DNA of 64,000 bases, taken from assembly GCA_963556195.1 (NCBI GenBank), contig OY744532.1, positions 79,069,734 through 79,133,733 of the forward strand, in the 5' to 3' direction. The translations under genes and the position numbers were made by a program. Of the stretch, positions 35,711 through 46,099 are shown piece after piece. Source of the stretch: Sepiola atlantica. Lineage: Eukaryota; Mollusca; Cephalopoda; Sepiida; Sepiolidae. Position 1 is the first letter of the stretch, and each line of letters begins with the position of its first letter. The notes beneath the pieces were generated by a model. The model was not told the DNA's origin, searched no databases, and saw only the letters and a list, made by a program, of their open reading frames with translations.

Positions 35711-35788
35711 AAAAAAATCGTTGGTTGAAAAAAATTGTATTTATTAAGAATAAATAAATACAATTTTTTTTCAACCAACGATTTTTTT
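35711..35788. repeat. ~35-bp hairpin
   Basis: AAAAATCGTTGGTTGAAAAA with AATTGTATTTATT pairs with AATAAATACAATT and TTTCAACCAACGATTTTT around a short spacer. Almost perfect. Confidence 0.85.
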
Positions 35789-36090
35789 CCCAAAGTGGGA
35801 GTAAAAAATAATTATAATAAGAAAATTGACAGTCTACACGGTATCCTTACTTCTTCATTTTTTATACCCCGCTACGCATGGGAATTAAATATTACTGTTA
35901 TTTAAACAGTGCCTATCATTTTCGCTTCAGTCACCCTCCAATTCTGTTTAGTAACAGTCCAATGTAATAAATTAACTATAAAACCAATTCAATATAAATA
36001 AAAGAAGATATCACTAACAGAGGAATATTATTTAACTGGTAGTTGGAGAAAGAAAAATAAAAATAGATTAATAGATTGAGAGAAGGAGAT

Positions 36091-36428
36091 TAACTCCTCT
36101 CCATGAGTTAGGCACAAGGCAAGTTTTTATCTTACTCCCACAAGTAAGATGTGACCCAAGGTCGGGTCGGGAAATAGGGGTTTAAAAATTGCCTGGGCAG
36201 CCCCGTCGGCATTTATCCAGTAGGGGCGCCTCAGGCAGAAAGCAATAAACTTACTCTTCCCCAAAGAGGGGAAGCGAAGCCTGGGAAGGTGGACCTCCTA
36301 GAACTGCACAGAAGAGACCCATAGACCGGCGTAAATAAAGCCCCGAAGGCCAAGACAATACCAGTCTATAGGGGTCCAGTATCCACCGGAACAGATACTA
36401 CACTTTGATCTTAGCCAAAAGGCCAAGT
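36091..36428 (-). mobile_element. U2-snRNA-headed SINE, copy B
   Basis: Minus strand: CTTGGCCTTTTGGCTAAGAT continues with CAAAGTGTAGTATCTGTTCC. This matches the first ~45 nt of U2 snRNA, including the branch-point recognition GTAGTA, with one extra A. The body carries CTGAGGCGCCCCTACTGGAT, GACGGGGCTGCCCAGGCAAT and a terminal hairpin around CTCATGGAGAGGAG. It lies head-to-tail with copy C, whose tail abuts this head. Confidence 0.85.
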
Positions 36429-36765
36429 ATTGATTTATCTACCTCCCACAAGGTAAGATGTGACACAAGGTCGGGAAAGTGGGATTAGATAAGCCAGCGC
36501 TCGAGAGGTGAGCACTCTGGCCATTTAAAAATTGCCTGGGCCGCCCCGTCGGCATTCCTCGGTAGGGGCGCCTCAGACACTAAGCAATAAACTTACTCCT
36601 CCCCAAAGAAGGGGAGGCGAAGCCTGGGAAGGTGGACCTCCTAGAACTGCACAGGACAGACCGATAGACCGGCGTAAATCAAGCCCCGAAGGCCAAGACA
36701 ATACCAGTCTATAGGGTGCAGTAACTATCGGAACAGATACTACACTTTGATCTTAGCCCAAAGTA
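36429..36765 (-). mobile_element. U2-snRNA-headed SINE, copy C
   Basis: Minus strand: head truncated to GGGCTAAGATCAAAGTGTAG with TATCTGTTCC. Full body, including the extra ACCTCTCGAGCGCTGGCT block also present in copies D and E. The 3' part lacks about 35 bp, and its tail TAAATCAATA joins directly to the head of copy B, forming a tandem dimer. Confidence 0.85.
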
Positions 36766-36864
36766 GACAGAAACTAATTTTAGATGTATAATTATTTTTT
36801 AAACTTAAATGTCTTCGCAATCTTTCCAGAACTAAATGAGTGATCCAATATATCATATTTTCGA

Positions 36865-37085
<221 letters not shown>

Positions 37086-37099
37086 TCTATCTATCTATC

Positions 37100-37310
37100 T
37101 ATCTATTAGTACATGTATTATATTTGTTTCTATAGATGTTCATCCATTGAAACTCCAGTGTTTATAAAAAGTGCTCAATAACAAGTAGATGTTAATTTAG
37201 TATATATATTTTTTTATTTATACAAACATTATTGGTTACACATGTGCATACATGTTCGGTTGTCCTCTGCAATAGAGAGTCAACTTTTTAGGCCGGAATA
37301 GTAATTAAAA
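37100..37310. mobile_element. Hairpin repeat element, family B copy 2
   Basis: GAAACTCCAGTGTTTATAAA and TTTATACAAACATTATTGGT match 9395-9500. The right arm is replaced by other sequence after about 37290. Confidence 0.6.
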
Positions 37311-37381
37311 AAAAATCGAATTTCTATGTCGGTGTGAAGAAGTTAAATCTTTATTGCCGATGACAACGGAATAACAATTTA

Positions 37382-37383
<2 letters not shown>

Positions 37384-37432
<49 letters not shown>

Positions 37433-37479
37433 TTATTATCTTCTTCTACTTCTTCTTATTATTATTATGTTTATAAATC

Positions 37480-37553
<74 letters not shown>

Positions 37554-37672
37554 TTTACTGATTTTGATGATCTAATCCACGAAATTTTATATTTTTGTAA
37601 TTACTGCTTTTCATTTTGTATTATATCATTTTTATTTTACTTTATTTTATTATATAGTTATTATTATTATTG

Positions 37673-37720
<48 letters not shown>
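37384..37720. repeat. (TA)n, (ATT)n and (AGT)n microsatellites
   Basis: TA 37384-37428, ATT 37470-37550, AGT 37675-37719, with short A/T-rich spacers. Confidence 0.95.
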
Positions 37721-37989
37721 CAATTAATATATATGTGTGTTTCCATAAGAATTAGAAATAAATTGTTTTTTACTTAATTTATATTAGTGGATGTGTTTGT
37801 AACTATTCTAATTTCTTTACCATGTTTATATTTGTGATGTTGAAAGGAGGCGCTGATAAGTGACTTATTGAAATTTATAAAAAATAATAATATAAAAAAT
37901 TCTAAATGGCTTTAGAAACGATCGTACGACAAATATTTGTTGATTTTGAATTCTTGGAACTGATACAAATAATGTAAATTTATTTGCCT

Positions 37990-38345
37990 CAACTTACTCT
38001 CACTTTTTCTGTCTTTATCTTTCTCTATCTCCCTTTCTGTCTCCCTTTCTGTCTGCCTGTCTCTCTCTCCCTTTCTGTCTGAATTTCTCTCTCTCCTTTT
38101 CTGTCTGCCTCTCTCTCTCTCCCTTTCTGTCTGTCTGTCTCTCTCCCTTTCTGTCTGTATGTCTGTCTGTCTCTCTCTTCCTTTCTGTCTGTCTCTCTCT
38201 CCCTTTCTGTCTGCCTGTCTCTCTCTCCCTTTCTGTCTGCCCGTCTCTCTCTCTCTCCCTTTCTGTCTGTCTGTCTGTCTATCTCTCCCTTTCTATCTGT
38301 CTGTCTGTCTGTCTCTCTCCCTTTTTGTCTGTCTGTCTGTCTGTC

Positions 38346-38427
<82 letters not shown>
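37990..38427. repeat. (TCTG)n/(TC)n tract ending in (TA)n
   Basis: CCCTTTCTGTCTGTCTCTCT-type units over about 390 bp, a pure TC run, then TA. No coding. Confidence 0.95.
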
Positions 38428-38429
<2 letters not shown>

Positions 38430-38695
38430 TACAAGACCTGTCTAAAAGGTATCCGACCATAGGCCAGAAAATATTTCACATACTTGACGGGATTGGGACC
38501 CTAATCTCCTTCAAAGTTAGCTCTATTCAAAAAGAAGACTTCTAGAGGTGTTTTCGGCAATGGATGAATCGGTGGGCTAAGTGTGTGCAAGCACAAGGGA
38601 CCTACTTTGAAGGGAATTAGGGTCCCAACTCCATCACGTATTTGAAATATTTTTTCTTGCCTAAGGTTGGATACTTTTTAACCAGTCCTCGTATA
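38430..38695. mobile_element. Fold-back of a mariner 3' end
   Basis: The ends read CCTGTCTAAAAGGTATCCGA and, inverted from the right, GGACTGGTTAAAAAGTATCC, then continue as ~75-bp inverted arms (GGGACCCTAATCTCCTTCAA against its inverse near 38612). Inside, degenerate frames resemble the C-terminus of a mariner-family transposase (FSAMDES..G; GPNSITYLKYFFL). It appears to be two opposed copies of the same transposon end. Confidence 0.6.
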
Positions 38696-38699
38696 TATT

Positions 38700-39165
38700 G
38701 AATGTCGACTTGTGCTGTTTTGGGTTTATAAAATGAGAAAATAACAAGCGTATACTCACACAACTTATCTTACATAAAAGCAGATTGCTCTGCGCTTCAT
38801 GAGGAACGTCATAACCACCGGAAGAACTATAATACGTTTGATCTTTTTTCTTTGATGAAGTATTCTTGACTGCTAGCGGCTAGACGTATGCCAATGACAT
38901 CCAGTTTTAATTATTTGTTACGCTATAAATAACTTGTTGATGCTTATTCTGCTTTCCTTCCAAGCCAAACGCAATGCTTAAATCATACAACCAAAATAAA
39001 ACACAAAATAAAATCTAAAAAAAACAAGCTATGGTGACTTAAATATACGTACGTACGTTTACCTCGAAGGGTGAAACAAATATAGAACGCCATTTCTTCG
39101 AAATAGAAAGCAAGCACGTGTTAAGAGAACTAACAAATATATTGAACATTGTGTGACTCTATATT
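38700..39165. other. No recognised feature
   Basis: Non-repetitive AT-rich sequence with no supported gene. Confidence 0.45.
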
Positions 39166-39166
39166 A

Positions 39167-39200
39167 CTAGTACGGTTACCCGGCGTTGTTCAGTATCATG
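39167..39200 (-). mobile_element. Helitron 3' terminus (minus orientation)
   Basis: On the minus strand GAACAACGCCGGGTAACCGT is followed by ACTAG and host T. The AACGCCGGGTA block is shared with the terminus at 46073. The element body extends to higher coordinates, but its 5' end was not recognised. Confidence 0.45.
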
Positions 39201-39414
39201 GAAAATAAATTAGAATACGTATATAGAGGAGTATTAGAGGGCTATCACAATGCAAGAAATGGAAATATGTCGGCGTTGAGAAGTAAGACAAAAACAAGTA
39301 ATTATTTTAATATATTTATTAAAAAAAAAAAATTATAATTTTTTTTTACATAGCAAATCTTACTTGATTAGGCAAGACTTAAACACTGTGATGTAATGTG
39401 CGTGACCGTGTTCT

Positions 39415-39455
39415 ATAATATATTTCGAGGAAGACCTCTTTGTCAAGTGGTGGGT
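39415..39455 (-). ncRNA. Hammerhead-like relic downstream of a degenerate B box
   Basis: The minus strand reads GGGATTTGAAACACC (B-box-like), then TTGACAAA, a perfect GAGG/CCTC helix with TCTT loop, and GAAAT. The order matches the other hammerhead elements, but the first core block is changed, so no activity is expected. Confidence 0.3.
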
Positions 39456-39459
39456 GTTT

Positions 39460-39640
39460 CAAATCCCAAAACACGCGTGGAATGACAATATTGCTTATAA
39501 CGCAGTAAATATTAATATCCGCAGCAAATGTAATACAACTAAAGCTATAACTGATTGTTTTTATTTTTTATTATAATTATTATTAATTTTATTTTTTTCT
39601 GAATATTTTATATTTGACTTAACTGATGAAGTGTTATATT

Positions 39641-39687
<47 letters not shown>

Positions 39688-40235
39688 TTAACTATTTAAA
39701 TATATATATTTTTATGGAGGGGGTCAGTAGGGATAACAGCCAAGAACGGTGTTCAATTAATTTTCTTTTCTAATATTATTTATTTATATTTTCTTTATAT
39801 ATACTATTGTTATCTTATTTTATTCTAACAATATTTACTGCTTTGTTTTTCTGAAATTTCTTTTTAATTTCTTCAAATTTATTTTCATGATTAACTGCTA
39901 AATATGTTTTGATTTATACCCTGGCCAGATTGTGTGAAACGTCCACGTAACATCTTTCTTTGAAAACTTCTCTTTCCAAGTCATAGTACATATAAACACA
40001 CATCTTCCATCGAATGCTCGGCTAGCTCCCCTGACTCTCGAGGCAAAGGAAGAATGAGTAACTGTTCGTAACTCATTCACCCATCCTGTAACACACATAC
40101 ACCCACTGACAAAGGCAGCACACACAATACCTACTCAACTCACTCACACACCCTCTTGCACTGTCACACACACCCTCTCACGCTTTCGCATGTATAGAAA
40201 CAATGACAGAAAATTAACATATAGACACACTTCTT
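39460..40235. other. No recognised gene; one (TA)n tract
   Basis: A (TA)n tract lies at 39640-39682, and CACAC-rich sequence at 40085-40180. The open frames lack recognisable domains. Confidence 0.45.
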
Positions 40236-40239
40236 TTTT

Positions 40240-40700
40240 ACAGAATGACCATTTACATTTCAGTAACATGACACTCGAGTATTGAGTAATCTTGTTTTAT
40301 ACTAATGAACCACCATTTAACAAGCCAAAAAGCCACTCGAGGATAAGGGTTAGTGAGATTTGCAGTTGGATGATAAAATAGTACTCTGAAAGGATTGAGA
40401 CCTATGATTAATTCACAGCACGACTTTACAGTATTTTGCTTACATGTGACTTGAAAACGATCATGTAGTTTGTAGGAAAACATTCCAACAGTAACGAGTT
40501 CCACGACTGGTCAGTTCTTGAAAAGAAACTCTGTTAGTGGAAGTTTCGTTTGATTTTATATACACAGAGGAAGAAAGAAGAGTTCTTCTCAGTGGTGGTA
40601 GGAAGACGAGTTTTTACAGAGAAGTTTTACAAGTGGATATAGAGCTTGAGCCCAGTCGAGCACATACCATTGAAATGCCGACAAAGTAGAGAAATACTAG
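40240..40700 (-). pseudogene. LINE reverse-transcriptase C-terminal relic
   Basis: In one minus frame the segment 40520-40430 reads RTDQSWNSLLLECFPTNYMI followed by FKSHVSKIL and a stop, matching the conserved C-terminus of Jockey/I/CR1-type RTs (R..WNSLP...F....F K..V). Upstream, near 40670-40640, GRCSTEL-like sequence fits the preceding motif. The 3' part (40310-40360) is shared with 2740-2800. Frame breaks make it inactive. Confidence 0.6.
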
Positions 40701-40704
40701 TAAC

Positions 40705-41960
40705 GTCTATTCTGTACCGGATCGACTAGGACTCTTACACATACAGATAATTACATCAAGAAGCATGTACGTTCTGGAGCCGTAGAAAGATCCAACCATT
40801 TTTCCAACGACTTGAACAACTCATTAGATGTAAGTCTTTCATTTCAGGTCTGGGGTGAAAGTCAGTTTTAGGAGATTGTAAACGGTTAAAGAAGAAATAA
40901 GAATATTAGAAGACAGTTTGTCTTGAACCAACCAAGATAAAATACGAGTTTTGTAGCAATTTTTATCTCCCTTAATTTTAAATAGAAAACGCCAGAAAAA
41001 ATAAAAATGAATCAATTACAATCTTTTACGTTATGTGTTAATGTGGAACAGATTAGTTTCTCAGCGTTGTAAATTCGATACATTTTATTTAAATTAAAAA
41101 TCTAATTTATCATAGTTATTTTTTGTTAGTACAACGAACTTTTTAAAGAGTTTTTATTAGATAAAAGTATTTTAAAATATAGAACATTTACTCAAAATAG
41201 AAAATAATATATTCTAAGATTTTTTGTTTAAAACATTTTGTTTAATACATTTTATTTTATTTCACATACAGCTGTTTCGTCTATCTCCTTGTACTTATAG
41301 CCAAACAGGATATGTTTAATCGGCCTTATCAGCAGTTGTTATTCAATCAGAAAGCCGAAATTTTCAATTTAAAAAGGTGAATATTTAACAGAAATATTAT
41401 TCCTCCTCAAGTATTCCTGTTTTTTTTTTTGCCTACCAGGTCAAAATATAAAAAAATCAAAAAGCTCGGGGAAAGTTATCACCAAAAAATTCTGACGTCA
41501 AAACCATCAAGAAATATTAATTCTAGAAAAGCTCAACAAAAAAACATGTTATTAAAGTGTCAGTAACTCAAATCCTCTTTAACTCGTTACTCGTTAAATA
41601 TCTAATTAATTCTTGCTTCAATTTACTTTCCTTTGCGTCTTAATAATTTGTTGACGCAATCACATCGGGAAAAAATTGAAGTTAAGATTCTCGGCTAAAA
41701 TGTTTGTTTATCACCATTTTATTCAATAAAATAAATAATTTATTTAACTAATTCTTAACGGCGAAAAACAAACTTTTTAATTTTAAAGTCCCAGGTGAGC
41801 CTAACTTTTCCCTTTCATCTCCATGAGTTATCTCCCTTATTATATTTTCTAATTTAAAACGTAAAACATGAGAAATAACAGTTTTCATTTTCCTTTTCAT
41901 ATTTATTTATATACGCCATAATCACGCACCACAAAATTATTAATATACAGCATAATCACG
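40705..41960. other. AT-rich, no gene recognised
   Basis: Long A/T-rich stretch. A weak hammerhead-like ending (GAAACAGCTGTATGTG on the minus strand near 41275) is noted only as a candidate relic. Confidence 0.4.
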
Positions 41961-41967
41961 TTTTCAT

Positions 41968-42058
41968 ACCGACTTCTGTTAGATCAACTAAGTTCAGCGA
42001 TGTTGAGCCTGACCAGATCTAAATGGGTGATCATTTGGGAATACCAGATGCTTTATGT
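41968..42058 (+). pseudogene. 5S rRNA-derived sequence (5S pseudogene or SINE3-type head)
   Basis: AGTTCAGCGATGTTGAGCCT, TAAATGGGTGATCATTTGGG and AATACCAGATGCTTTATG correspond in order and spacing to the internal control region of 5S rRNA (A box, intermediate element, C box). CTTCTGTTAGATCA matches the preceding 5S segment. Substitutions are many, and the 3' end passes directly into a 16-bp minisatellite, so this is not a functional gene. Confidence 0.75.
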
Positions 42059-42275
42059 GATCTGGAGAGGACATGTTCTAGAGAGGACATGTTCTGGAGA
42101 GGACATGTTCTGGAGAGAACATGTTCTGGAGAGGACAGGTTCTGGAGAGGACATGTTCTGGAGAAGATATGTTCTGGAGAGGACAGGTTCTGGAGAGGAC
42201 AGGTTCTGGAGAGGACATGTTCTGGAGAGAACATGTTCTGGAGAGGACATATTCTGGAGAGGACATGTTCTATCA
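42059..42275. repeat. 16-bp minisatellite with p53-like half-sites, ~13 units
   Basis: Unit GGACATGTTCTGGAGA with variants AGAACATGTTCT and GGACAGGTTCT. GGACATGTTC fits RRRCWWGYYY, the p53-family half-site. Because 16 is not a multiple of 3 and units lack stops, all three plus frames and the minus frames stay open, so no protein is inferred. Confidence 0.95.
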
Positions 42276-42669
42276 TGCCAACTGAAAAGTTAGGACAGAT
42301 CGAGTATCTGCCTGACCCCTCGAAGACGTCCTTTGACGTCATGTGATATGGATGGATAGTCCATCCATCCATATTCAATACTGCTAATTTGTACCATTGG
42401 GTCGTAATCACCGATATATTTATCTTCTTTAACGAATCTTTTGCTAGAATATAAGAAAAAAACTTCATATTGATAATTGTTTTAATCTGTTTTATTAATA
42501 TTCGATAACCTACACATTATTCACTAATTTATTATTAATAGTTAATTTTCTAATTTTAATTGTTAATATTTGATTCATAATATTTAGTTCATCCATTTCC
42601 ATTATCCATTTTTTTTGCTTTCTTTCTTTCTTTGTCTTTCATCCAGGTTTTCCTTACTCTAATAATAAA

Positions 42670-43062
42670 TTCCATGAAAAATGCCAGTATACTGAAATCA
42701 TATGCCCTTAATAGGGTTAAGATGAAAATTCATATACACTAAATGTACAAAAGCAAGGACATTCACAAATTTTTACACTTTTATTGTCATTAAGGGTATG
42801 ACCACATATCAACCAAACCATTTCATTATCACATCACTACAGTATAAATCTCTATGCATGAGTGGATGTAGTGTGTGAGGTGCGCTGAAGAAAATTTCCT
42901 ACCAGTAAAATACATAGCCCTGTTGTTCTCGCATACCCTTAATGACAATAAAAGTGTAAAAATTTGTGAATTTCCTTGCTTTTGTACATTTAGTGTATAT
43001 GAATTTTCATCTTAACCCTATTAAGGGCATATGATTTCAGTATACTGGCATTCATCATGGAA
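42670..43062. mobile_element. Long near-perfect inverted-repeat element (~130-bp arms)
   Basis: Left arm 42670-42800 and right arm 42932-43062 match with only a few differences. They start TTCCATGA and share GCCAGTATACTGAAATCATA, AACCCTATTAAGGGCA-type and GTGTAAAAATTTGTGAA blocks. The ~130-bp centre is unique. No open frame. It looks like a young MITE or fold-back; flanks CAATAATAAA/TGTCACTA show no obvious duplication. Confidence 0.85.
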
Positions 43063-43138
43063 TGTCACTACTTTTGTAAAGGCTATGTCTCAATACAATG
43101 CCTTCTCATAACTGATATAGTTGGTAGTTTGACTAATC

Positions 43139-43445
43139 AAGGTATATGGTAAATTGAAATTAAAATGCCATCAACTAGACACTAGAACCTCTATCTTTGC
43201 AAAAAATCAGCTGAATCCATCAAATGGTCGATAAGATATAGAATAAAGTGTATGAATACTGGTCATTTTAAAGATTTTTTGGAATTTTTTGGAAAACTAA
43301 GGTATATGGTAAACTGAAATTAAAATGCCATCAAGTAGACCCTAGAACCTCTATCTCTGCCAAAAATCAGCTGAATCCGTCAAATAGTTGATGAGATACA
43401 GGGTGGCACATACGTACGTACGTACGTACGTACATACGTACGTAC
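43139..43445 (+). mobile_element. Two truncated copies of a LINE-like 3' end with (ACGT)n tail
   Basis: GGTATATGGTAAATTGAAAT.. to ATCAGCTGAATCC..GATAAGATA (43139-43245) is repeated at 43299-43403. The second copy ends ATACAGGGTGGCACATACGT in an (ACGT)n tail. A conserved AAATCAGCTGAATCCGTCAA block before a short tandem tail is typical of RTE/L2-type 3' ends. Confidence 0.5.
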
Positions 43446-44033
43446 ACACAGATAACATGATTTCATGATTGAACTTTCTGGATTTCTGGGTTGCCTTGAC
43501 TAATGATGCTTAAGTTCTACACACTTATAGAACCTATCAAATAAAAACTTTGTGCAAAGTTTTAACTAATTTGGTTTATTGGGTTTTGAGTTATGATTGA
43601 TCAAAGAAATGAGATTTCCAGCATCGGCCATTCGTGAAGTCTATTAAGGGATAGATAATAATAAATTTGATCAATATATTCATTAATATCTGGGGTATAT
43701 TCAGCATTTGCTATCCTATTGTGTTATTTACTTTATATTTGTATTCCTATTTTAATAATATTTTTTTGCATCTGCTTATCTGTTTTTTGTATCCTCATTT
43801 ACTTACACATATTTATTATTAATCGTTTTGACCCTAACTATTATTTATATATCATATCTATTAACTATTAATTCATCACTACTGTTTATATACAATATAT
43901 AGTCAGCATTTAACTGTTTGTATTGATATGCGTATATCCATTTAGATAGTTATAGACGTTCTATATGCTTGAATTCAATTATTTATCATACCCTAGTGTT
44001 GGCTTAACTTTTCATGTTAATAGTTGTGATACT

Positions 44034-44375
44034 TATTTCTTGGCCTTTTGGCTAAGATCAAAGTGTAGTATCTGTTCCGATGGATACTGTACCCCATACT
44101 GGTGTTGTCTTGGCCTTCGGGTCTTGATTTACGCCGGTCAATGGGTCTGTCCTGTGTAGTTCTGGGAGGTCCATCTTCCCAGGCTTTGCCTCCCCTCTTT
44201 GGGGAGGAGTAAGTTTATTACTTACTGCCTGAGGCGCCCCTACCGGGGAATGCCGACGGGGCTGCCCAGGCAATTTTTAAACCCCACTTTCTCGACCCGA
44301 TCTTGGGGCACATCTTACTTGTGGGAGTAAGATAAAAACTGGCCTTGTGCCTAACTCCTGGAGAGGAGTAAATCA
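44034..44375 (+). mobile_element. U2-snRNA-headed SINE, copy A (full head)
   Basis: TTCTTGGCCTTTTGGCTAAG then ATCAAAGTGTAGTATCTGTT reproduce U2 snRNA nt ~6-45 (one extra A). After that the sequence leaves U2: CCGATGGATACTG, GGTCTTGATTTACGCCGGTC, CCTGAGGCGCCCCTACCGGG, GACGGGGCTGCCCAGGCAAT, ending CTCCTGGAGAGGAGTAAATC. The absence of U2 stem II to IV sequence argues against a U2 gene and for a short interspersed element with a U2-derived head. Confidence 0.85.
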
Positions 44376-44659
44376 ATACTCTGTTATGCTCTTCTAATTT
44401 ATTATTTACTATTAATACAATATTCTCTATTTCTAAAAGTAGTTAGGATCTCTGATATTTCGAAATGAGGCAAATTCTGTAACGTATTTAATAGGTTTAA
44501 AAAAAAAACTTATGACTTACAGATGGACAAACTCTCTATTTAAATGTATTTATACATATATTTAAATAATTATCATTTCGAGTAATTAATCTGGAGTAAA
44601 CTACAAATTTCTTTTCAAACGTGTCAATCAGAACATTTTTATGTTTCTGAATTTTTAGA

Positions 44660-44925
44660 TAGGGATTGACGATTTGGATTATTCAGACTACTATCCTCAT
44701 CTTGATTGTTATTTTCACAATGTTTCAACTAATTTAACCTTTGATCAAGTGCATCTTTAATAATTCGGGAAAACATAAATCCACTCCAACGAAACAATCA
44801 ATATGTGTTTTTGTCTGTAGAATTTGGTATATTCAGACTACTGTTCTCATCTTGGATATTTTTTTATCACAACGTTTCGGCCGATGTAACCTCCGACCAT
44901 CTCCAGGTGTACGTTGTCGAACTCG
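44660..44925 (-). repeat. Repeat family D, two tandem copies, with hammerhead-like core
   Basis: Minus-strand copies (44925-44815 and 44760-44660) share GATGAG.A.AGTAGTCTGAATA and GAAAC.TTGTGA.AATA. The first keeps CCTGGAGATGGTCGGAGGTT with ACATCGGCCGAAACG. Other copies: 48405-48480 (minus) and 49890-49975 (plus). Confidence 0.6.
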
Positions 44926-45027
44926 GGAATCTTTTTTATCGAACTCGGGAATCTAGACGGAATTTAGACCTAATTGATTTCTGCCAGCAACAGAACCAGC
45001 ACACAAGAACACTTTTGGACCAGTTGC

Positions 45028-45044
45028 AACCCTAACCCTAACCC
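45028..45044. repeat. Short telomere-like (CCCTAA)n stretch
   Basis: AACCCTAACCCTAACCC, about 2.5 units. May be chance or a trace of a telomere-linked element. Confidence 0.5.
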
Positions 45045-45231
45045 AGAAACTGTCATAAAAACAATAAGAAACATAGAAAAATATTGGAAAATATGAACCA
45101 TTTGTTTTAAAACAGTTCGTTCGTTCGTTAAGAAGAAACATTACTTAGAAACAGTTGTTTTGTGTAATGCTAACAAGACAAAAGACATTGACAAAAAATG
45201 TAAAAATAAACATTGAAAAAAAAAGAAAAAA

Positions 45232-45440
45232 CATTGAAAAAATTAAAAAAACAACAAGGTTTGCTTAAAATATCAAACAAAATCATCTTATATATTAGAA
45301 AAAACATTTCATTAACAATGTTCACTTTAACAAAAATGAAAAACATTGAACAAATTTAAAAAAACAACATGGTTTGCTTAAAATATCAAACAAAATCATC
45401 TTATATTTCATTAACAATGTTCACTTTGACAAAAAATAAA
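45232..45440. repeat. ~125-bp direct duplication
   Basis: GGTTTGCTTAAAATATCAAA, CAAAATCATCTTATAT and TTCATTAACAATGTTCACTT occur twice in order, surrounded by AACATTGAA repeats. Confidence 0.8.
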
Positions 45441-45449
45441 TAAACATCT

Positions 45450-46043
45450 AATTAATAACAGTCGTTTAGCTATGGTTTGTTAATATCGTCTGCCAGTATT
45501 CAATTTAGCGTTTGACAGTTTTCGCCTCGTGTTCACCTTGTTTTCGCTCGTCAACTCTCGGGTGCTTCCGAGACCTGCCCGAACGTTGACGACGCGAAGT
45601 CACGGAAACATGCTGCGTTCCCTATAAGAGTACCGTTATTTCTTCATCACAATTTTTCTGCATATCACAGATCCATTCTATTTAGACGTTCATATTATTG
45701 ACAGTTAAAGCTACTTCGATAAGCTGTAGCATTACTTAATTATTCAGATTGAACAATTAAATATGATATACAATATACTTTTTCAACAAAATCGGTGTGA
45801 TAGGTGATAACGTATGTACAATCGAAGATAGATCGTATTATTATTATATAAACCTGATAGGAGAAATGGTAGGGAAGAAGCAGCTTTTACAAAAGGCAAA
45901 ATTAGAAAGTAGCAGTGAAATGGGGCGACTAGGGAAGAGAAAGGTAAAAAGATAAAGAGGCGGCTATAGAGGAGGGGGAGAAATAGAAGTTTGAATATAA
46001 AGATGTTACACACGCGATTTTTCTTCAATTATATGTTTTTATG
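45450..46043. other. No supported gene (Helitron body possible)
   Basis: Contains a CpG-richer stretch at 45520-45610. ATTATATAAACCTGATAG occurs at 45843-45860 and again at 46077-46094, across the Helitron end. Confidence 0.35.
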
Positions 46044-46073
46044 ACCCCGAGCAACGCCGGGTAGCCCCGCTAG
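46040..46073 (+). mobile_element. Helitron 3' terminus
   Basis: CCCCGAGCAACGCCGGGTAG forms the terminal hairpin and CCCCGCTAG ends the element before host T (46074). The same ACGCCGGGTA block occurs in the minus-oriented end at 39167. Confidence 0.6.
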
Positions 46074-46099
46074 TTATTATATAAACCTGATAGACTTCA

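Noticed and set aside
41270..41345. Hammerhead on the minus strand (CTGATAA ... GAAACAGCTGTATGTG)
   Set aside because: The stem III palindrome and TATGT are suggestive, but no stem II can be formed next to GAAAC, so it was not called.
42000..42468. Repeat-protein frames on both strands (SGEDMFWR and SPEHVLSR repeats)
   Set aside because: A 16-bp unit without stops opens every frame; simultaneous openness on both strands marks it as an artefact.
44034..44090. Functional U2 snRNA gene
   Set aside because: Only the first ~45 nt match U2; the Sm-site region and stems III-IV are absent and the same body follows in five copies.
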